A stretch of 64,000 nt of DNA from Sphingomonas pituitosa NBRC 102491 (GTDB lineage: Bacteria; Pseudomonadota; Alphaproteobacteria; Sphingomonadales; Sphingomonadaceae): NCBI RefSeq assembly GCF_001598435.1, contig NZ_BCYY01000021.1:30982-94981 (forward strand). Direction: 5' to 3'. The translations under genes and the position numbers were made by a program. Under the pieces are notes generated by a model. That model was not told where the DNA came from and searched no databases. It was given only the letters and a program-made list of their open reading frames with translations. The first letter of the stretch is position 1; each line of letters starts with the position of its first letter. Shown here piece by piece: positions 1 to 8,569 of the stretch.

Positions 1-78
1 CATGTAGTGATCGAACACATAGCCGCAGCCGATGATCGCCACGCCCGTCTTGCCCGTGCTTTCGCCCTGCATCTGCAT
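1..78 (-). CDS. Gfo/Idh/MocA-type oxidoreductase, N-terminal fragment at the window edge
   Basis: Only the first 26 codons are inside the window; the rest lies beyond the left edge. The visible N-terminus contains VAIIGCGYVFDHYM, a Rossmann-fold beta strand with a GxGxxx turn as in NAD(P)-dependent Gfo/Idh/MocA dehydrogenases of sugars and inositols. The start ATG at 78 overlaps the stop of the upstream oxidoreductase gene as TGATG, so the two are translationally coupled and probably form an operon of two related enzymes. A second ATG two codons later is an alternative start. The family call rests on the nucleotide-binding motif and on the neighbour alone. Confidence 0.6.
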   Translation of the reverse strand, partial: MQMQGESTGKTGVAIIGCGYVFDHYM

Positions 79-1145
79 CAACGCTGTCCCCCGATCCGAT
101 TCCGCACTGTGTCCATCGTCTCCATCACCGCAATACTGTCGCTCAAGGTCATCTCCGGGCTCTCGTAAAGCCCCGCAGCCAGGCAGCGTGCGACTTCCTC
201 GACCTGATAGTGATAGCCATTGCCGGCGAACAGCCGCCGCTCGCGCTTGCCGCCGCGCGTCAGCAGGCCATGCCATTGCGACAGCTTCTGCGGCAGCCCC
301 TGCTCGCGGAGCAACGCCTTGCGGCCAAGCCCGGCGTCGTTGCCGCGCCGCCGCGGCGTCATCCGCTGGAGCCGCACGCCATAGGGGCGGAAGATCGGCC
401 CCTCGAACGCCACGCTGCCATGCGTGCCGGCGATGCGCAGCCCGTTGTCGCCGAGCGCGCGCAGGCTGGTGTTGACCGTCGCTACCACCCCGCCGGCAAA
501 GCGCAGGCTGATCGCCGCGTCTTCCTCAACGCCGGTCGCGCCGATATGGCCGAGCGCCTCGATCGCCTCCGGTGCGCCGAACAGCCAATGGAGCAGCGAA
601 ATGGGGTAGACGCCGAGCTGCGCCAGCGCGCCCCCGCCGCGTAGCGGATCGAAGCTGGTGCTCGCCGCATCGGGTTCGTTGGTGAAGCAGAATTCGCCAT
701 GTGCCTGCCGCACCTCGCCCACCGCGCCTTCGCGGAGCAGATCGCGCAGACGGCGCGCGGCGGGATTGAAGCGCGTCCACATCGCTTCCATGCAGAACAC
801 GCCGTGCGCGCGGGCAGCGTCGGCGATGCGCCGCGCTTCCTCGACCGAGGACGCGAACGGCTTTTCGATCAGCACCGCCTTGCCCGCTTCGATACAGCCG
901 ATTGCGTGGCGCGCATGTTCGGACGGCGGCGTCGCGATATAGGCGACATCGAAAGGCGAAGCCGCGGTGATCGACTCATAGCCCTCGGCCACGTCCGGAA
1001 TGCCGAACGCCTGGGCGAATCGCCGCGCCGAATCCGCGCTGCGCGAAACGACCAGTTGCGGCCTGGCGCCATTGGCGTGACGAAGTCCGGAGACAAACTT
1101 CGCCGAAATTCCTCCGGTGCCGAATATCGCCCAACGTGCGTCCAC
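78..1145 (-). CDS. Gfo/Idh/MocA family NAD(P)-dependent oxidoreductase
   Basis: Predicted 355-residue cytoplasmic dehydrogenase. The GTG start at 1145 is chosen because the Rossmann motif FGTGGIS begins eight residues in and a GGGGGA ribosome site sits just upstream; the open frame continues to 1355 but that extension resembles nothing. Residues 94-96 are EKP, the conserved Lys-Pro motif of the family, followed by MWTRFNPA near 122. The usual LxDxGxY segment of the C-terminal domain reads LAQLGVYP here, with Gln in the place of the Asp. The substrate is unknown; sugars, inositols or trans-dihydrodiols are typical. It is followed, with overlap, by a second family member. Confidence 0.85.
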   Translation of the reverse strand: MDARWAIFGTGGISAKFVSGLRHANGARPQLVVSRSADSARRFAQAFGIPDVAEGYESITAASPFDVAYIATPPSEHARHAIGCIEAGKAVLIEKPFASSVEEARRIADAARAHGVFCMEAMWTRFNPAARRLRDLLREGAVGEVRQAHGEFCFTNEPDAASTSFDPLRGGGALAQLGVYPISLLHWLFGAPEAIEALGHIGATGVEEDAAISLRFAGGVVATVNTSLRALGDNGLRIAGTHGSVAFEGPIFRPYGVRLQRMTPRRRGNDAGLGRKALLREQGLPQKLSQWHGLLTRGGKRERRLFAGNGYHYQVEEVARCLAAGLYESPEMTLSDSIAVMETMDTVRNRIGGQR

Positions 1146-1452
1146 TCGTATATCCCCCAAGATCGTTGCCGCGTCGTGCCCCAGGCTGATGAACGTCAGC
1201 CAAGCTGCTGATACTGCTTGCGCGATCCCCACCAAGAAGCAGCGACCGTCGAACCATTCCACAGGCGCATCGATTCCGAAGCACCTTTCTGCATGCGCAT
1301 AGCAGGGAAGAACTTGCTGCGCTGCAAAATGTTCGACCAGCCGCTTGCCGAACACGACGGCAAGCGGGCCGTAGACGTCCGCGCCTTGACGCGGGACTCC
1401 GCAGGCGCGATGATTCCGGTACGTTTTTCCTTACAGATCCGGAGGCTGGGCG
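1146..1452. other. divergent intergenic region upstream of ftsK
   Basis: This stretch of about 300 bases separates the leftward oxidoreductase from the rightward ftsK and must hold both promoters. No convincing sigma70 promoter could be singled out. It contains one perfect 10-bp inverted repeat (1341-1367). The minus-strand frame of the oxidoreductase stays open through much of it, but without recognisable protein similarity, so I treat it as non-coding. Confidence 0.5.
1341..1367. repeat. perfect 10-bp inverted repeat upstream of ftsK
   Basis: CCGCTTGCCG and CGGCAAGCGG are separated by seven bases. No T-run follows on either strand, so a terminator is unlikely. A regulator binding site or a 5' leader hairpin about 85 bases ahead of ftsK fits better. 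Confidence 0.5.
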
Positions 1453-3840
1453 ATGGCGTCCCGCGCAGAAGCGCCGCATTGGCGCGACACGATGAAGGCG
1501 GGCGTCCGCCGCGGCGGATTCGTCCTGGCGGGCACGGCGCTGTTCGTGCTGACCGTCGCGCTCGTGTTGGCGCTGGTGAGCTATCACGCCTCCGATCCGG
1601 CGCTGAATACCGCGTCCGCCGGCCCGGCCCGAAATTGGCTGGGCGGCGTCGGCGCCTGGGTCGCCGACATCCTCTACACGCTCATCGGGGTGCCGATGCT
1701 GCTGCTTGCCCCCGTCGGGCTGCTGGCGGCCCACCGGATGATGATCGATCGGCCGATCGAGCGGCCGCGCCGGATGATCGTCAGCGCGCTGGGTGCTGCC
1801 GCGCTTGCCGCGATCGGGCTGGGCCTGCTCCATTTCGACTGGTCGCTGCCGCTCGACTGGCGCCTGCCCGCGGGCATGGGCGGGCTGATCGGCCTCTCGA
1901 TTGCGGGTGGAATCGACTGGCTGATCGGGCTCGCCGGCGATCCGGCCGTGTCCTTCTGGGTGGGGCGCGGCGTCGGCCTGCTGCTGGTGCTGGGCGGATT
2001 GTGGCTGTGGTGGATGCGGCTGGAGTTCACCTCCCCGCTCCGCCTGCTGCGCATGCCCCGGTTCACGCGCAGCACCGGTGAAGCGCGGATCGTCGCGGCC
2101 GCCGAGACGACGGGCTTCCGGCCCAAGCCGCAAGCCGTTGCCGCGTTCGGCGCAGACCCGGACGAGGACGAGGATCTGCCCTTCGATCGCGATCCGCCGC
2201 GCATGTCGGAGCCGCGCCGCGTGGTGGTACCGGACAACCGACCGGGCCCGGTGATCGCCGATCGCACCGTCTCCACCGCGCCGGCACGTACCAAGCCGCC
2301 GGTGCAGGCCGCGCTCGACTTCAAGGACAGCTACCAGCTGCCGCCGCTCGACCTGCTGACCCCGCCGCCGGCCAACCGCACCGCCACGGTCGACAAGGCG
2401 GCGCTGGAGCGCAACGCTCGCCTGCTCGAAAGCGTACTCGAGGACTTCCACGTGAAGGGCGAGATCGTCGAGGTCCGCCCCGGCCCGGTCGTCACCATGT
2501 ACGAGCTCGAGCCGGCGAGCGGCATCAAGGCCAGCCGGGTGATCCAGCTGGCCGACGACATCGCCCGCAACATGAGCGCGATCTCCGCCCGCGTCGCCAC
2601 CATCCCCGGCCGCACCGTGATGGGCATCGAGCTGCCCAACACGACCCGGGAGGGGGTCAGCCTGCACGAGCTGATCGGCAGCCAGCAGTTCGAGGAACAG
2701 GGCGCCACCCTGCCGGTGGTGCTCGGCAAGAACATCGCCGGCGAGCCGGTGATCGCCGATCTCGCACCGATGCCGCACCTGCTCGTCGCGGGTACCACCG
2801 GCTCGGGCAAGTCGGTGGGGCTGAACTGCATGATCCTGTCGCTGCTCTACCGGCTGACGCCCGAGCAGTGCCGGCTGATCATGATCGATCCGAAGATGCT
2901 GGAACTCAGCATGTACAAGGACATCCCCCATTTGCTCGCCGACGTGGTGACCGATCCGCCCAAGGCGGTGCGCGCGCTGAAATGGGCGGTCGAGCAGATG
3001 GAGGATCGCTACCGGATGATGGCCTCGGTCAACGTCCGCAGCCTGGCGAGCTACAACGACAAGGTCCGCACCGCCAAGGCCAAGGGCCAGACGCTCGGCC
3101 GCAAGGTGCAGGTCGGCTATGACCCGGAGACCGGCAAGCCGATCTACGAGGAAGAGACGCTCGACCTGCAGGTGCTGCCGCTGATCGTCGTCATCGTCGA
3201 CGAGCTGGCCGACCTGATGATGACGGCCGGCAAGGAAGTCGAATTCCTGATCCAGCGGCTGGCGCAGAAGGCGCGCGCGGCGGGCATCCACCTGATCATG
3301 GCGACGCAGCGCCCCTCGGTCGATGTCATCACCGGCGTGATCAAGGCGAACCTGCCGACCCGCATCAGCTTCCACGTCACCTCGAAGATCGATTCGCGCA
3401 CCATTCTCGGCGAACAGGGTGCCGAGCAGCTGCTGGGCAAGGGCGACATGCTCTACATGTCCGGCGGCAAGGGCATCACCCGCGTCCACGGGCCCTTCGT
3501 CAGCGACGACGAGGTCCAGGCGGTCACCGATTTCTGGCGGGCGCAAGGCGCCCCCGACTATATCACCGCAGTGACCGAGGAGCCCGAGGACGGCGGCTTC
3601 ACGCTGGAAGGCGCGCCCGACGGCGAGGACAGTCCCGAGGAGCAGACCTATCGCCGTGCGGTGCAGCTGGTGGCGGAAAGCCAGAAGGCGTCGACCTCGT
3701 GGCTGCAGCGCCAGCTGCGCGTCGGCTACAACTCGGCCGCGCGGCTGATCGAGCGGATGGAGCGCGAGAATCTCGTCTCCAAGCCCGACCATGTCGGCCG
3801 CCGCGAGGTGCTGATGGATACCGACGGCCGCCCGTTGTAA
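1453..3840 (+). CDS. ftsK: DNA translocase FtsK
   Basis: Septum-anchored ATPase that pumps DNA during chromosome dimer resolution and segregation. The 795 residues show the usual order. About five hydrophobic segments lie between 22 and 189. A charged, proline-rich linker follows to about 330, then an alpha/beta motor with Walker A GTTGSGKS near 447-454, Walker B VVIVDELADLMM near 577 and the MATQRPSVDVITG segment. A C-terminal winged-helix gamma domain (about 728-792; SWLQRQLRVGYNSAARLIERM) reads the KOPS polarity signals. An internal ATG at residue 14 is an alternative start. The linker is short compared with E. coli FtsK, as is usual in alphaproteobacteria. Confidence 0.97.
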   Translation: MASRAEAPHWRDTMKAGVRRGGFVLAGTALFVLTVALVLALVSYHASDPALNTASAGPARNWLGGVGAWVADILYTLIGVPMLLLAPVGLLAAHRMMIDRPIERPRRMIVSALGAAALAAIGLGLLHFDWSLPLDWRLPAGMGGLIGLSIAGGIDWLIGLAGDPAVSFWVGRGVGLLLVLGGLWLWWMRLEFTSPLRLLRMPRFTRSTGEARIVAAAETTGFRPKPQAVAAFGADPDEDEDLPFDRDPPRMSEPRRVVVPDNRPGPVIADRTVSTAPARTKPPVQAALDFKDSYQLPPLDLLTPPPANRTATVDKAALERNARLLESVLEDFHVKGEIVEVRPGPVVTMYELEPASGIKASRVIQLADDIARNMSAISARVATIPGRTVMGIELPNTTREGVSLHELIGSQQFEEQGATLPVVLGKNIAGEPVIADLAPMPHLLVAGTTGSGKSVGLNCMILSLLYRLTPEQCRLIMIDPKMLELSMYKDIPHLLADVVTDPPKAVRALKWAVEQMEDRYRMMASVNVRSLASYNDKVRTAKAKGQTLGRKVQVGYDPETGKPIYEEETLDLQVLPLIVVIVDELADLMMTAGKEVEFLIQRLAQKARAAGIHLIMATQRPSVDVITGVIKANLPTRISFHVTSKIDSRTILGEQGAEQLLGKGDMLYMSGGKGITRVHGPFVSDDEVQAVTDFWRAQGAPDYITAVTEEPEDGGFTLEGAPDGEDSPEEQTYRRAVQLVAESQKASTSWLQRQLRVGYNSAARLIERMERENLVSKPDHVGRREVLMDTDGRPL

Positions 3841-3927
3841 CGGGATCGAATCGGGCGGGGTACGGGTTCACAGCCCGTTCAAGCCCCGCCCGCTATCCGG
3901 GCGACCAGCAATTCGGAGACGTTTCTC

Positions 3928-4536
3928 GTGTTTTCCCGTTCCTTGGCTCTGTCGCTGCTCGCCGCCCCGCTGCTGGTGGCAGCCGCGCCTGCGCCCGAGC
4001 TCGACCAGGTCCAGCAACATCTCAAGGCGGTCACCAGCATGACCGCCGAGTTCACCCAGGAAGACCGCAACGGCCGCGTCGTCGCGGGCACGATGACGCT
4101 GAAGAGGCCCGGCAAGATCCGCTTCCAATATGAAAAGGGCGTGCCCCAGCTGATCGTCGCCGACGGCAGCAGCCTCTATTTCATCGATTATCAGGTCCGG
4201 CAGGTGCAGCGCTGGCCGATCGGCAATTCGCCGCTGCGCGTGCTGCTCGATCCGAATCGCGACATCAGCGGCTATGCGAGCGTAAAGCCCACCGCCGATT
4301 CGCGCGTCGTCTCGGTGGAAGTGCACGACAACAAGCACCCCGAATATGGCCGGATCACGCTCGTCTTCCAGAAGGACGCCGCTGCCCCCGCCGGCCTGAA
4401 GCTGCAGGGCTGGGTTGCGCTCGACGCACAGAACAACCGCACGACGATCCGGCTGAGCAACCAGCGCTTCAATGCGCCGGTGGCCGATTCGAGCTTCCGC
4501 TGGACCGACCCGCGTCCGCAGGGCCGCACGCATTAA
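3928..4536 (+). CDS. lolA: LolA-family outer membrane lipoprotein carrier protein
   Basis: 202-residue periplasmic protein with a signal peptide (hydrophobic 4-19, AxA cleavage site near 20). It matches the LolA fold, which ferries lipoproteins from the LolCDE exporter to the outer membrane: the MTAEFTQEDRNGRVVAGTM opening and LKRPGKIRFQYEKG segment are typical of the alphaproteobacterial form. The start is GTG at 3928. It follows ftsK by 87 bases in the same direction, an ftsK-lolA pairing that is widespread. A GC-rich hairpin downstream (4693-4719) may end the transcript. Confidence 0.9.
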   Translation: MFSRSLALSLLAAPLLVAAAPAPELDQVQQHLKAVTSMTAEFTQEDRNGRVVAGTMTLKRPGKIRFQYEKGVPQLIVADGSSLYFIDYQVRQVQRWPIGNSPLRVLLDPNRDISGYASVKPTADSRVVSVEVHDNKHPEYGRITLVFQKDAAAPAGLKLQGWVALDAQNNRTTIRLSNQRFNAPVADSSFRWTDPRPQGRTH

Positions 4537-4692
4537 TTCCAATTCTGTGCAATCGTTCATCCAAGCGACAGGTTTGCTGCTCTAAGAGCAAGTGGCGGAT
4601 GGGGTTTTTGCCCGGGATTTTTCCCCCTGTTGCCTGGGCCTGATACCCCTTCCCGCCTGCGTGACGAACGCTAGGTCGGCCCTCGCTCCATT

Positions 4693-4719
4693 GCCCCCGG
4701 AGCGGGGGCCTTTCCTTTT
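4693..4719 (+). terminator. candidate intrinsic terminator after lolA
   Basis: GCCCCCG-GAG-CGGGGGC followed by CTTTCCTTTT. The stem is strong and the tail pyrimidine-rich rather than a pure T-run. It lies between lolA and xthA, both on the plus strand. Confidence 0.5.
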
Positions 4720-4769
4720 GGGACGGGAGTGGTCTGGCGCTCGCCCCAAGAATCGCTACATCGACGCGC

Positions 4770-5552
4770 GTGAAGATCGCCTCCTGGAACATCAACTCCG
4801 TCCGCTTCCGCATCGCTATCGTCGAGCAGTTTCTGCGCGAGGAAGCCCCCGACATCCTTTGTCTCCAGGAGACCAAGGTGATCGACGGCGATTTCCCCGA
4901 GGCGCCGTTCCACGATCTCGGCTACACCCATGTCATCAAGCACGGCCAGCGGATGCACCACGGCGTCGCGATCGTCAGCCGCGTTCCGCTGGTCGAGGAC
5001 GACCGACTCGACTGGCAGGCGAACCAGGAAGCCCGGCACGTCGGCGTGCGGCTGCCGAACGGCGTGCGACTGGAGAATGTCTATGTCCCCGCCGGCGGCG
5101 ACGTGCCCGATCGGGAGGTGAACCCCAAGTTCGGCCAGAAGCTCGATTTCGTCCAGCGGATGACCGAATGGTCGGAAACCCTGAACGTGCCCACGATCCT
5201 CACCGGCGACTTCAACATCGCCCCGCTCGAATCGGACGTGTGGAGCCACAAGCAGCTGCTCGACGTGGTCAGCCATACGCCGATCGAGGTCGAGGCGCTG
5301 GGGCGGCTGCAGGCGGCGCATGGCTGGGTCGATCTCGGCCGCAAGTTCATCCCGGCGCCGGCGCGCTGCTTCACCTGGTGGAGCTACCGTGCGAAGGACT
5401 GGGCCGCCTCCGATCGCGGACGGCGGCTCGACCATATGTGGGCGAGCCCGGCGGTTGCGGACAAGGCCACGGCGCACAAGGTATGCGAACCGTGCCGCTC
5501 GTGGCTCAAGCCCTCGGACCATGTGCCGATCGTGACGGAGTTCGACTTTTGA
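4770..5552 (+). CDS. xthA: exodeoxyribonuclease III (AP endonuclease)
   Basis: 260-residue EEP-superfamily nuclease that incises at abasic sites and removes 3' blocks in base excision repair. Visible active-site elements are NINSVR (Asn, residues 8-10), LQETK (Glu near 34), LTGDFNIAP (Asp/Asn near 146-152), RLDHMWAS, and the terminal SDHVPIV with the catalytic Asp-His pair. The start is a GTG, chosen because KIASWNINS is the canonical N-terminus. Its TGA stop overlaps the proposed TTG start of ribA (TTGA), which suggests co-translation. Length agrees with the family. Confidence 0.96.
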   Translation: MKIASWNINSVRFRIAIVEQFLREEAPDILCLQETKVIDGDFPEAPFHDLGYTHVIKHGQRMHHGVAIVSRVPLVEDDRLDWQANQEARHVGVRLPNGVRLENVYVPAGGDVPDREVNPKFGQKLDFVQRMTEWSETLNVPTILTGDFNIAPLESDVWSHKQLLDVVSHTPIEVEALGRLQAAHGWVDLGRKFIPAPARCFTWWSYRAKDWAASDRGRRLDHMWASPAVADKATAHKVCEPCRSWLKPSDHVPIVTEFDF

Positions 5553-6607
5553 CGAGTGCCCGTGCCGCCGCCGAAGCCGTCGATGCGCTGCGCCGCGGCT
5601 GGCCGATCGCCATCCGGGGTGCGGAAGGCACGCTACGCTTGCTCGCGATCGAGACCGGCGACACGGAGCGACTGGCGGCGTTCGATCCCGCCGGAAGCGC
5701 GCCGGTGCTTCTCTCGGCCGGCCGCGCGGCGACGCTGAAGCTCGCCAACCAGCGCGACGCGGCGACGCCCGATGCGCCGGTGTTGGTCGAGCGGGTGGAC
5801 TGGCTCGACTTTGACGCGGCGACGGCGCTGGCCGACCCGCAGTTCGATCTCGCCACGCCGCTGAAGGGCCCCTTTCGCGCGATCCCGGTGGTGCAGGCCG
5901 ACGCCGCCGCGGCGGCGCTGCGGCTGGCCCGTATCGCGGGGCTGCTGCCGGCCTTCTTCGTGCTCGAGGACGCCTCAGCGAGCGCTGTCACCCTTGCCGA
6001 TATCGACGCGCACGAGGATGCCGACCGCCTGCGCATCGTCGGCCGCGCCCGGCTGCCGGTGGAGGCCGCCGAAGACGCCGAGATCGTCGCCTTCCGCACC
6101 GACGAGATGCCCGGCGAGCATATCGCGCTGCTGATCGGCCAGCCCAATGGCGAGGCGCCGCTGGTGCGCCTCCATAGCGAATGCCTGACCGGCGACATGC
6201 TCGGCAGCCTGAAATGCGATTGCGGGCCGCAGCTCAAGGCGGCGATCGCGGAGATTTCGACGAGCGGCTGGGGCATCCTGCTCTATCTGCGCCAGGAAGG
6301 CCGCGGCATCGGCCTGATCAACAAGCTGCGCGCCTATGCGCTGCAGGACCAGGGCTTCGACACGGTCGATGCCAACACCCGGCTGGGCTTCGCGATCGAC
6401 GCGCGCAACTTCCGGGTGGCGGCGCGGATGCTGACCCTGCTCGGCCAGCCACGCATCCGGCTGCTCACTAACAACCCGCAAAAGGTGGAGACGCTGCGCG
6501 CGGCGGGCGTGGACGTGCTGGAGCGCGTGCCGCACGTGCTGCCGGCGAACCCGCACAATGCGCGGTATCTGGCGACCAAGCGCGATCGGACGGGGCACGA
6601 GTTTTAA
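5549..6607 (+). CDS. ribA: GTP cyclohydrolase II (riboflavin biosynthesis) with N-terminal extension
   Basis: Opens the imidazole ring of GTP to give the first riboflavin precursor. The C-terminal part carries the full signature: zinc ligands in ECLTGDMLGSLKCDCG, and YLRQEGRGIGLINKLRAYA around the catalytic Arg/Tyr, then DTVDANTRLGFAIDARNF. The first 160-170 residues precede the GCH-II core and show no clear DHBP-synthase active site, so it is probably a monofunctional RibA with an accessory N-terminal domain. I chose the TTG at 5549 because it overlaps the xthA stop; no ATG or GTG precedes the conserved region sensibly. The frame stays open far upstream, but that is xthA shadow. Confidence 0.9.
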   Translation: MTSARAAAEAVDALRRGWPIAIRGAEGTLRLLAIETGDTERLAAFDPAGSAPVLLSAGRAATLKLANQRDAATPDAPVLVERVDWLDFDAATALADPQFDLATPLKGPFRAIPVVQADAAAAALRLARIAGLLPAFFVLEDASASAVTLADIDAHEDADRLRIVGRARLPVEAAEDAEIVAFRTDEMPGEHIALLIGQPNGEAPLVRLHSECLTGDMLGSLKCDCGPQLKAAIAEISTSGWGILLYLRQEGRGIGLINKLRAYALQDQGFDTVDANTRLGFAIDARNFRVAARMLTLLGQPRIRLLTNNPQKVETLRAAGVDVLERVPHVLPANPHNARYLATKRDRTGHEF

Positions 6608-6626
6608 GGCCGCCTGCGCTACCTAA

Positions 6627-6658
6627 GCGTTTCCTCCCCTGCCAGGGGGAGGAAACGC
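6627..6658. terminator. bidirectional hairpin between convergent ribA and HAD genes
   Basis: A 13-bp perfect stem, GCGTTTCCTCCCC paired with GGGGAGGAAACGC, has a six-base loop and sits exactly between two converging genes. It belongs to a set of CCTCCC...GGGAGG hairpins in this window. No long T-run is present on either side. Confidence 0.6.
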
Positions 6659-6660
6659 CG

Positions 6661-7359
6661 TCACGCGATCAGTCGGGCGACCTCGTCGAAATCATGGGCG
6701 ATGTGCTGCACGCCCAGCGCCTTGAGCCGCTCGCCATGATCCGCCGCGCAGTGGGTGCCGGCGCACAGGCCGATCACCGTCGCGCCCGAGGCGACCGCGC
6801 CGGTCACGCCCACCGGCGAATCCTCCAGGATCACGCACGCTTCGATCGGCACGCCCAGCGCAGCGGCGGCGTGGAGGTAGAGGTCCGGCGCCGGCTTGCC
6901 GCGCGTGACATGCTCGCGGCCGCTGAACAGCTTGTCGCCGAACAGGTCGCGCACGCCGAGATGGCGGAGATGCGTGTCGATCCAGTGCGTGGGGCTCGAC
7001 GAGGCGATCGCCTTGGGCAGATCGGCGGGCAGGCTTTCGAGGAAGCGGAGCGCCCCCGCCACCGCCGGCAGGCCTTCCGAAAGCGCGCGGGCGTCTTCCT
7101 CGGCGCGGGCCGTGTGGAAGCCCTCGGGCACGGTGCGGCCGATCCAGCGCTCGATCGCGGCGAGGAAATCATGTCCCGCCAGCCCCATGAAATTCGCCAT
7201 CGAATGTTCGGGCGTGGTCGGGTGGCCGATGCTGGTCAGGTAATCGGCGATCTGCTTGTTGCCGGCATATTCGCTCTCCAGCAGCACGCCGTCGAAATCG
7301 AACAGGATCGCATCGAACCGCACCGACAGCGTCTTCGGCATTCCGGACAGGTCGTTCAT
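6661..7359 (-). CDS. HAD-superfamily hydrolase (phosphoglycolate phosphatase/beta-phosphoglucomutase-like)
   Basis: 232-residue cytoplasmic phosphatase of HAD subfamily IA. Motif I is ILFDFDGVLLESE with the nucleophile Asp at 21 and Asp at 23. Motif II is IASSSPTHW, motif III is the Lys in RGKPAPDLYL, and motif IV is ILEDSPVG. A helical cap sits between motif I and II. The DGVL-ES form resembles sugar-phosphate phosphatases such as YniC, but the substrate cannot be read from sequence. The start overlaps the stop of the YggS-type gene (ATGA), so both are co-transcribed. Confidence 0.9.
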   Translation of the reverse strand: MNDLSGMPKTLSVRFDAILFDFDGVLLESEYAGNKQIADYLTSIGHPTTPEHSMANFMGLAGHDFLAAIERWIGRTVPEGFHTARAEEDARALSEGLPAVAGALRFLESLPADLPKAIASSSPTHWIDTHLRHLGVRDLFGDKLFSGREHVTRGKPAPDLYLHAAAALGVPIEACVILEDSPVGVTGAVASGATVIGLCAGTHCAADHGERLKALGVQHIAHDFDEVARLIA

Positions 7360-8024
7360 GCGCGCTCTCCGAACAGCGCCGTGCCGACGCGAACATGGGT
7401 GGCGCCGAGCGTCACCGCGGTCTCATAGTCGCTCGACATGCCCATGCTGAGCCCGTCCAGCCCCTGGTCGCGGGCCAGCTTGGCGAGCAGCGCGAAATAG
7501 GGGGCAGCCTCCAGACCCGCCGGCGGCACGCACATCAGGCCGGCGACGGGCAGATTCGCGGCGTGCGCCTCGGCGAGCAGCGCCGGGAGTTCGGCCACCG
7601 GGCAACCGCCCTTTTGCGCCTCGTCGCCGATGTTGACCTGGAGGAAGCAAGCCGGGCGGCGATCGGCCTTGTCCATCGCCTTGGCCAGCGCCGTCACCAG
7701 CGAGGGCCGATCGACCCCGTGGATCGCGTCGAACAGCGCAACGGCTTCCTCGGCCTTGTTCGACTGCAGCTGGCCGACCAGGTGCAGTTCGATCCCGGAA
7801 GTTGTCTCGCGCAACTGCGGCCACTTGCCCTGGGCTTCCTGGACGCGGTTCTCGCCGAACACGCGCTGCCCGGCGTCGATCAACGGCTGGATGGTTGCGG
7901 CGTCGTGCGTCTTGGAAACCGCGATCAGGGTGATGTCGGCGGGCTTGCGGCCGGCGATCTTGGCGGCGCGGGCGATCGCGGTCTGCACCGCGGCGAGCCG
8001 CTGGCTGGCATCGTCTTGAAGCAT
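7356..8024 (-). CDS. YggS-family pyridoxal-phosphate homeostasis protein
   Basis: 222-residue single-domain PLP-binding protein of the alanine-racemase-fold YggS/PROSC family, which buffers PLP and affects amino acid pools. The PLP lysine is in LIAVSKTH (Lys 38 from the chosen start), followed by FGENRVQEAQGKW, HLVGQLQSNK and the phosphate-binding end GLSMGMSSDYETAV. The ATG at 8024 is chosen over longer frame extensions because the family begins about 35 residues ahead of the Lys. It is divergent from a ThiE-like gene with only 22 bases between start codons. Confidence 0.93.
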   Translation of the reverse strand: MLQDDASQRLAAVQTAIARAAKIAGRKPADITLIAVSKTHDAATIQPLIDAGQRVFGENRVQEAQGKWPQLRETTSGIELHLVGQLQSNKAEEAVALFDAIHGVDRPSLVTALAKAMDKADRRPACFLQVNIGDEAQKGGCPVAELPALLAEAHAANLPVAGLMCVPPAGLEAAPYFALLAKLARDQGLDGLSMGMSSDYETAVTLGATHVRVGTALFGERA

Positions 8025-8046
8025 GCGCCGGGCTATAGGCACGGAC

Positions 8047-8568
8047 ATGCGCCACCGCCACCCCCCTATCCCACGCCTTTGGTTGATGACTGACCCGCGA
8101 CTGGGCGAGGAGTTATGGGACGTGCTGGAGCGGCTGCCACGCGGCAGTGGGGTCATCTTCCGCCATTACCAGCTGCCCTCGGCAGAGCGGCGCGCGCTGT
8201 TCGCCCGCACCGCCAAGATAGCGCGAAGGCGAGGACTCGTGCTGCTCCGCGCGGGCGCGACGCCGATGCGGGGCGAAGCGGGCACGCATGGGCGCCGCGG
8301 CTCGGGCATCATCACTTGGCCGGTCCATTCGCGCCGTGAGACGGTGACGGCGATCCGCGCGGGTGCCGATGCGCTGCTCGTCTCGCCGGTGTTCCCGACG
8401 CGCTCGCACCCAGGCGCACGGGTGCTGGGCCCGGTGCGATTCGGTTTGCTGGTGCGCGGCGTCACGATCCCCGTCATCGCGCTGGGCGGCATGGATATGC
8501 AACAGGCCAGACGGCTCAGGTCTCTGGGAATTCACGGCTGGGCGGCGATCGACGCCTGGACCCGCTGA
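8047..8568 (+). CDS. ThiE/TenI-like thiamine phosphate synthase family protein
   Basis: 173-residue TIM-barrel-type protein. WLMTDPR at the start and DALLVSPVFPTRSHPG plus IPVIALGGMDMQQARRLRSL at the end match the phosphate-binding and C-terminal strands of thiamine phosphate synthases. It is shorter than typical ThiE (about 210 residues), and the usual central VHLGQ-D segment is altered (GIITWPVHSRRE), so it may not be the housekeeping thiamine enzyme. The start at 8047 follows from the N-terminal strand; an upstream in-frame ATG at 8023 would overlap yggS. The divergent partner is a PLP-binding protein. Confidence 0.75.
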   Translation: MRHRHPPIPRLWLMTDPRLGEELWDVLERLPRGSGVIFRHYQLPSAERRALFARTAKIARRRGLVLLRAGATPMRGEAGTHGRRGSGIITWPVHSRRETVTAIRAGADALLVSPVFPTRSHPGARVLGPVRFGLLVRGVTIPVIALGGMDMQQARRLRSLGIHGWAAIDAWTR

Positions 8569-8569
8569 C

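Noticed and set aside
2447..2462. parS-like core TTCCACGTGAA inside ftsK
   Set aside because: Only about 11 of 16 positions match and the flanks (AC, GGG) break the palindrome. It is 34 kb from the parAB cluster.
976..3792. 938-codon minus-strand open frame opposite ftsK
   Set aside because: Shadow of ftsK; low-complexity basic translation and no recognisable domain.
4578..4590. TGCTCTAAGAGCA palindrome after lolA
   Set aside because: Too short, with a one-base centre; no evidence of regulatory or terminator function.
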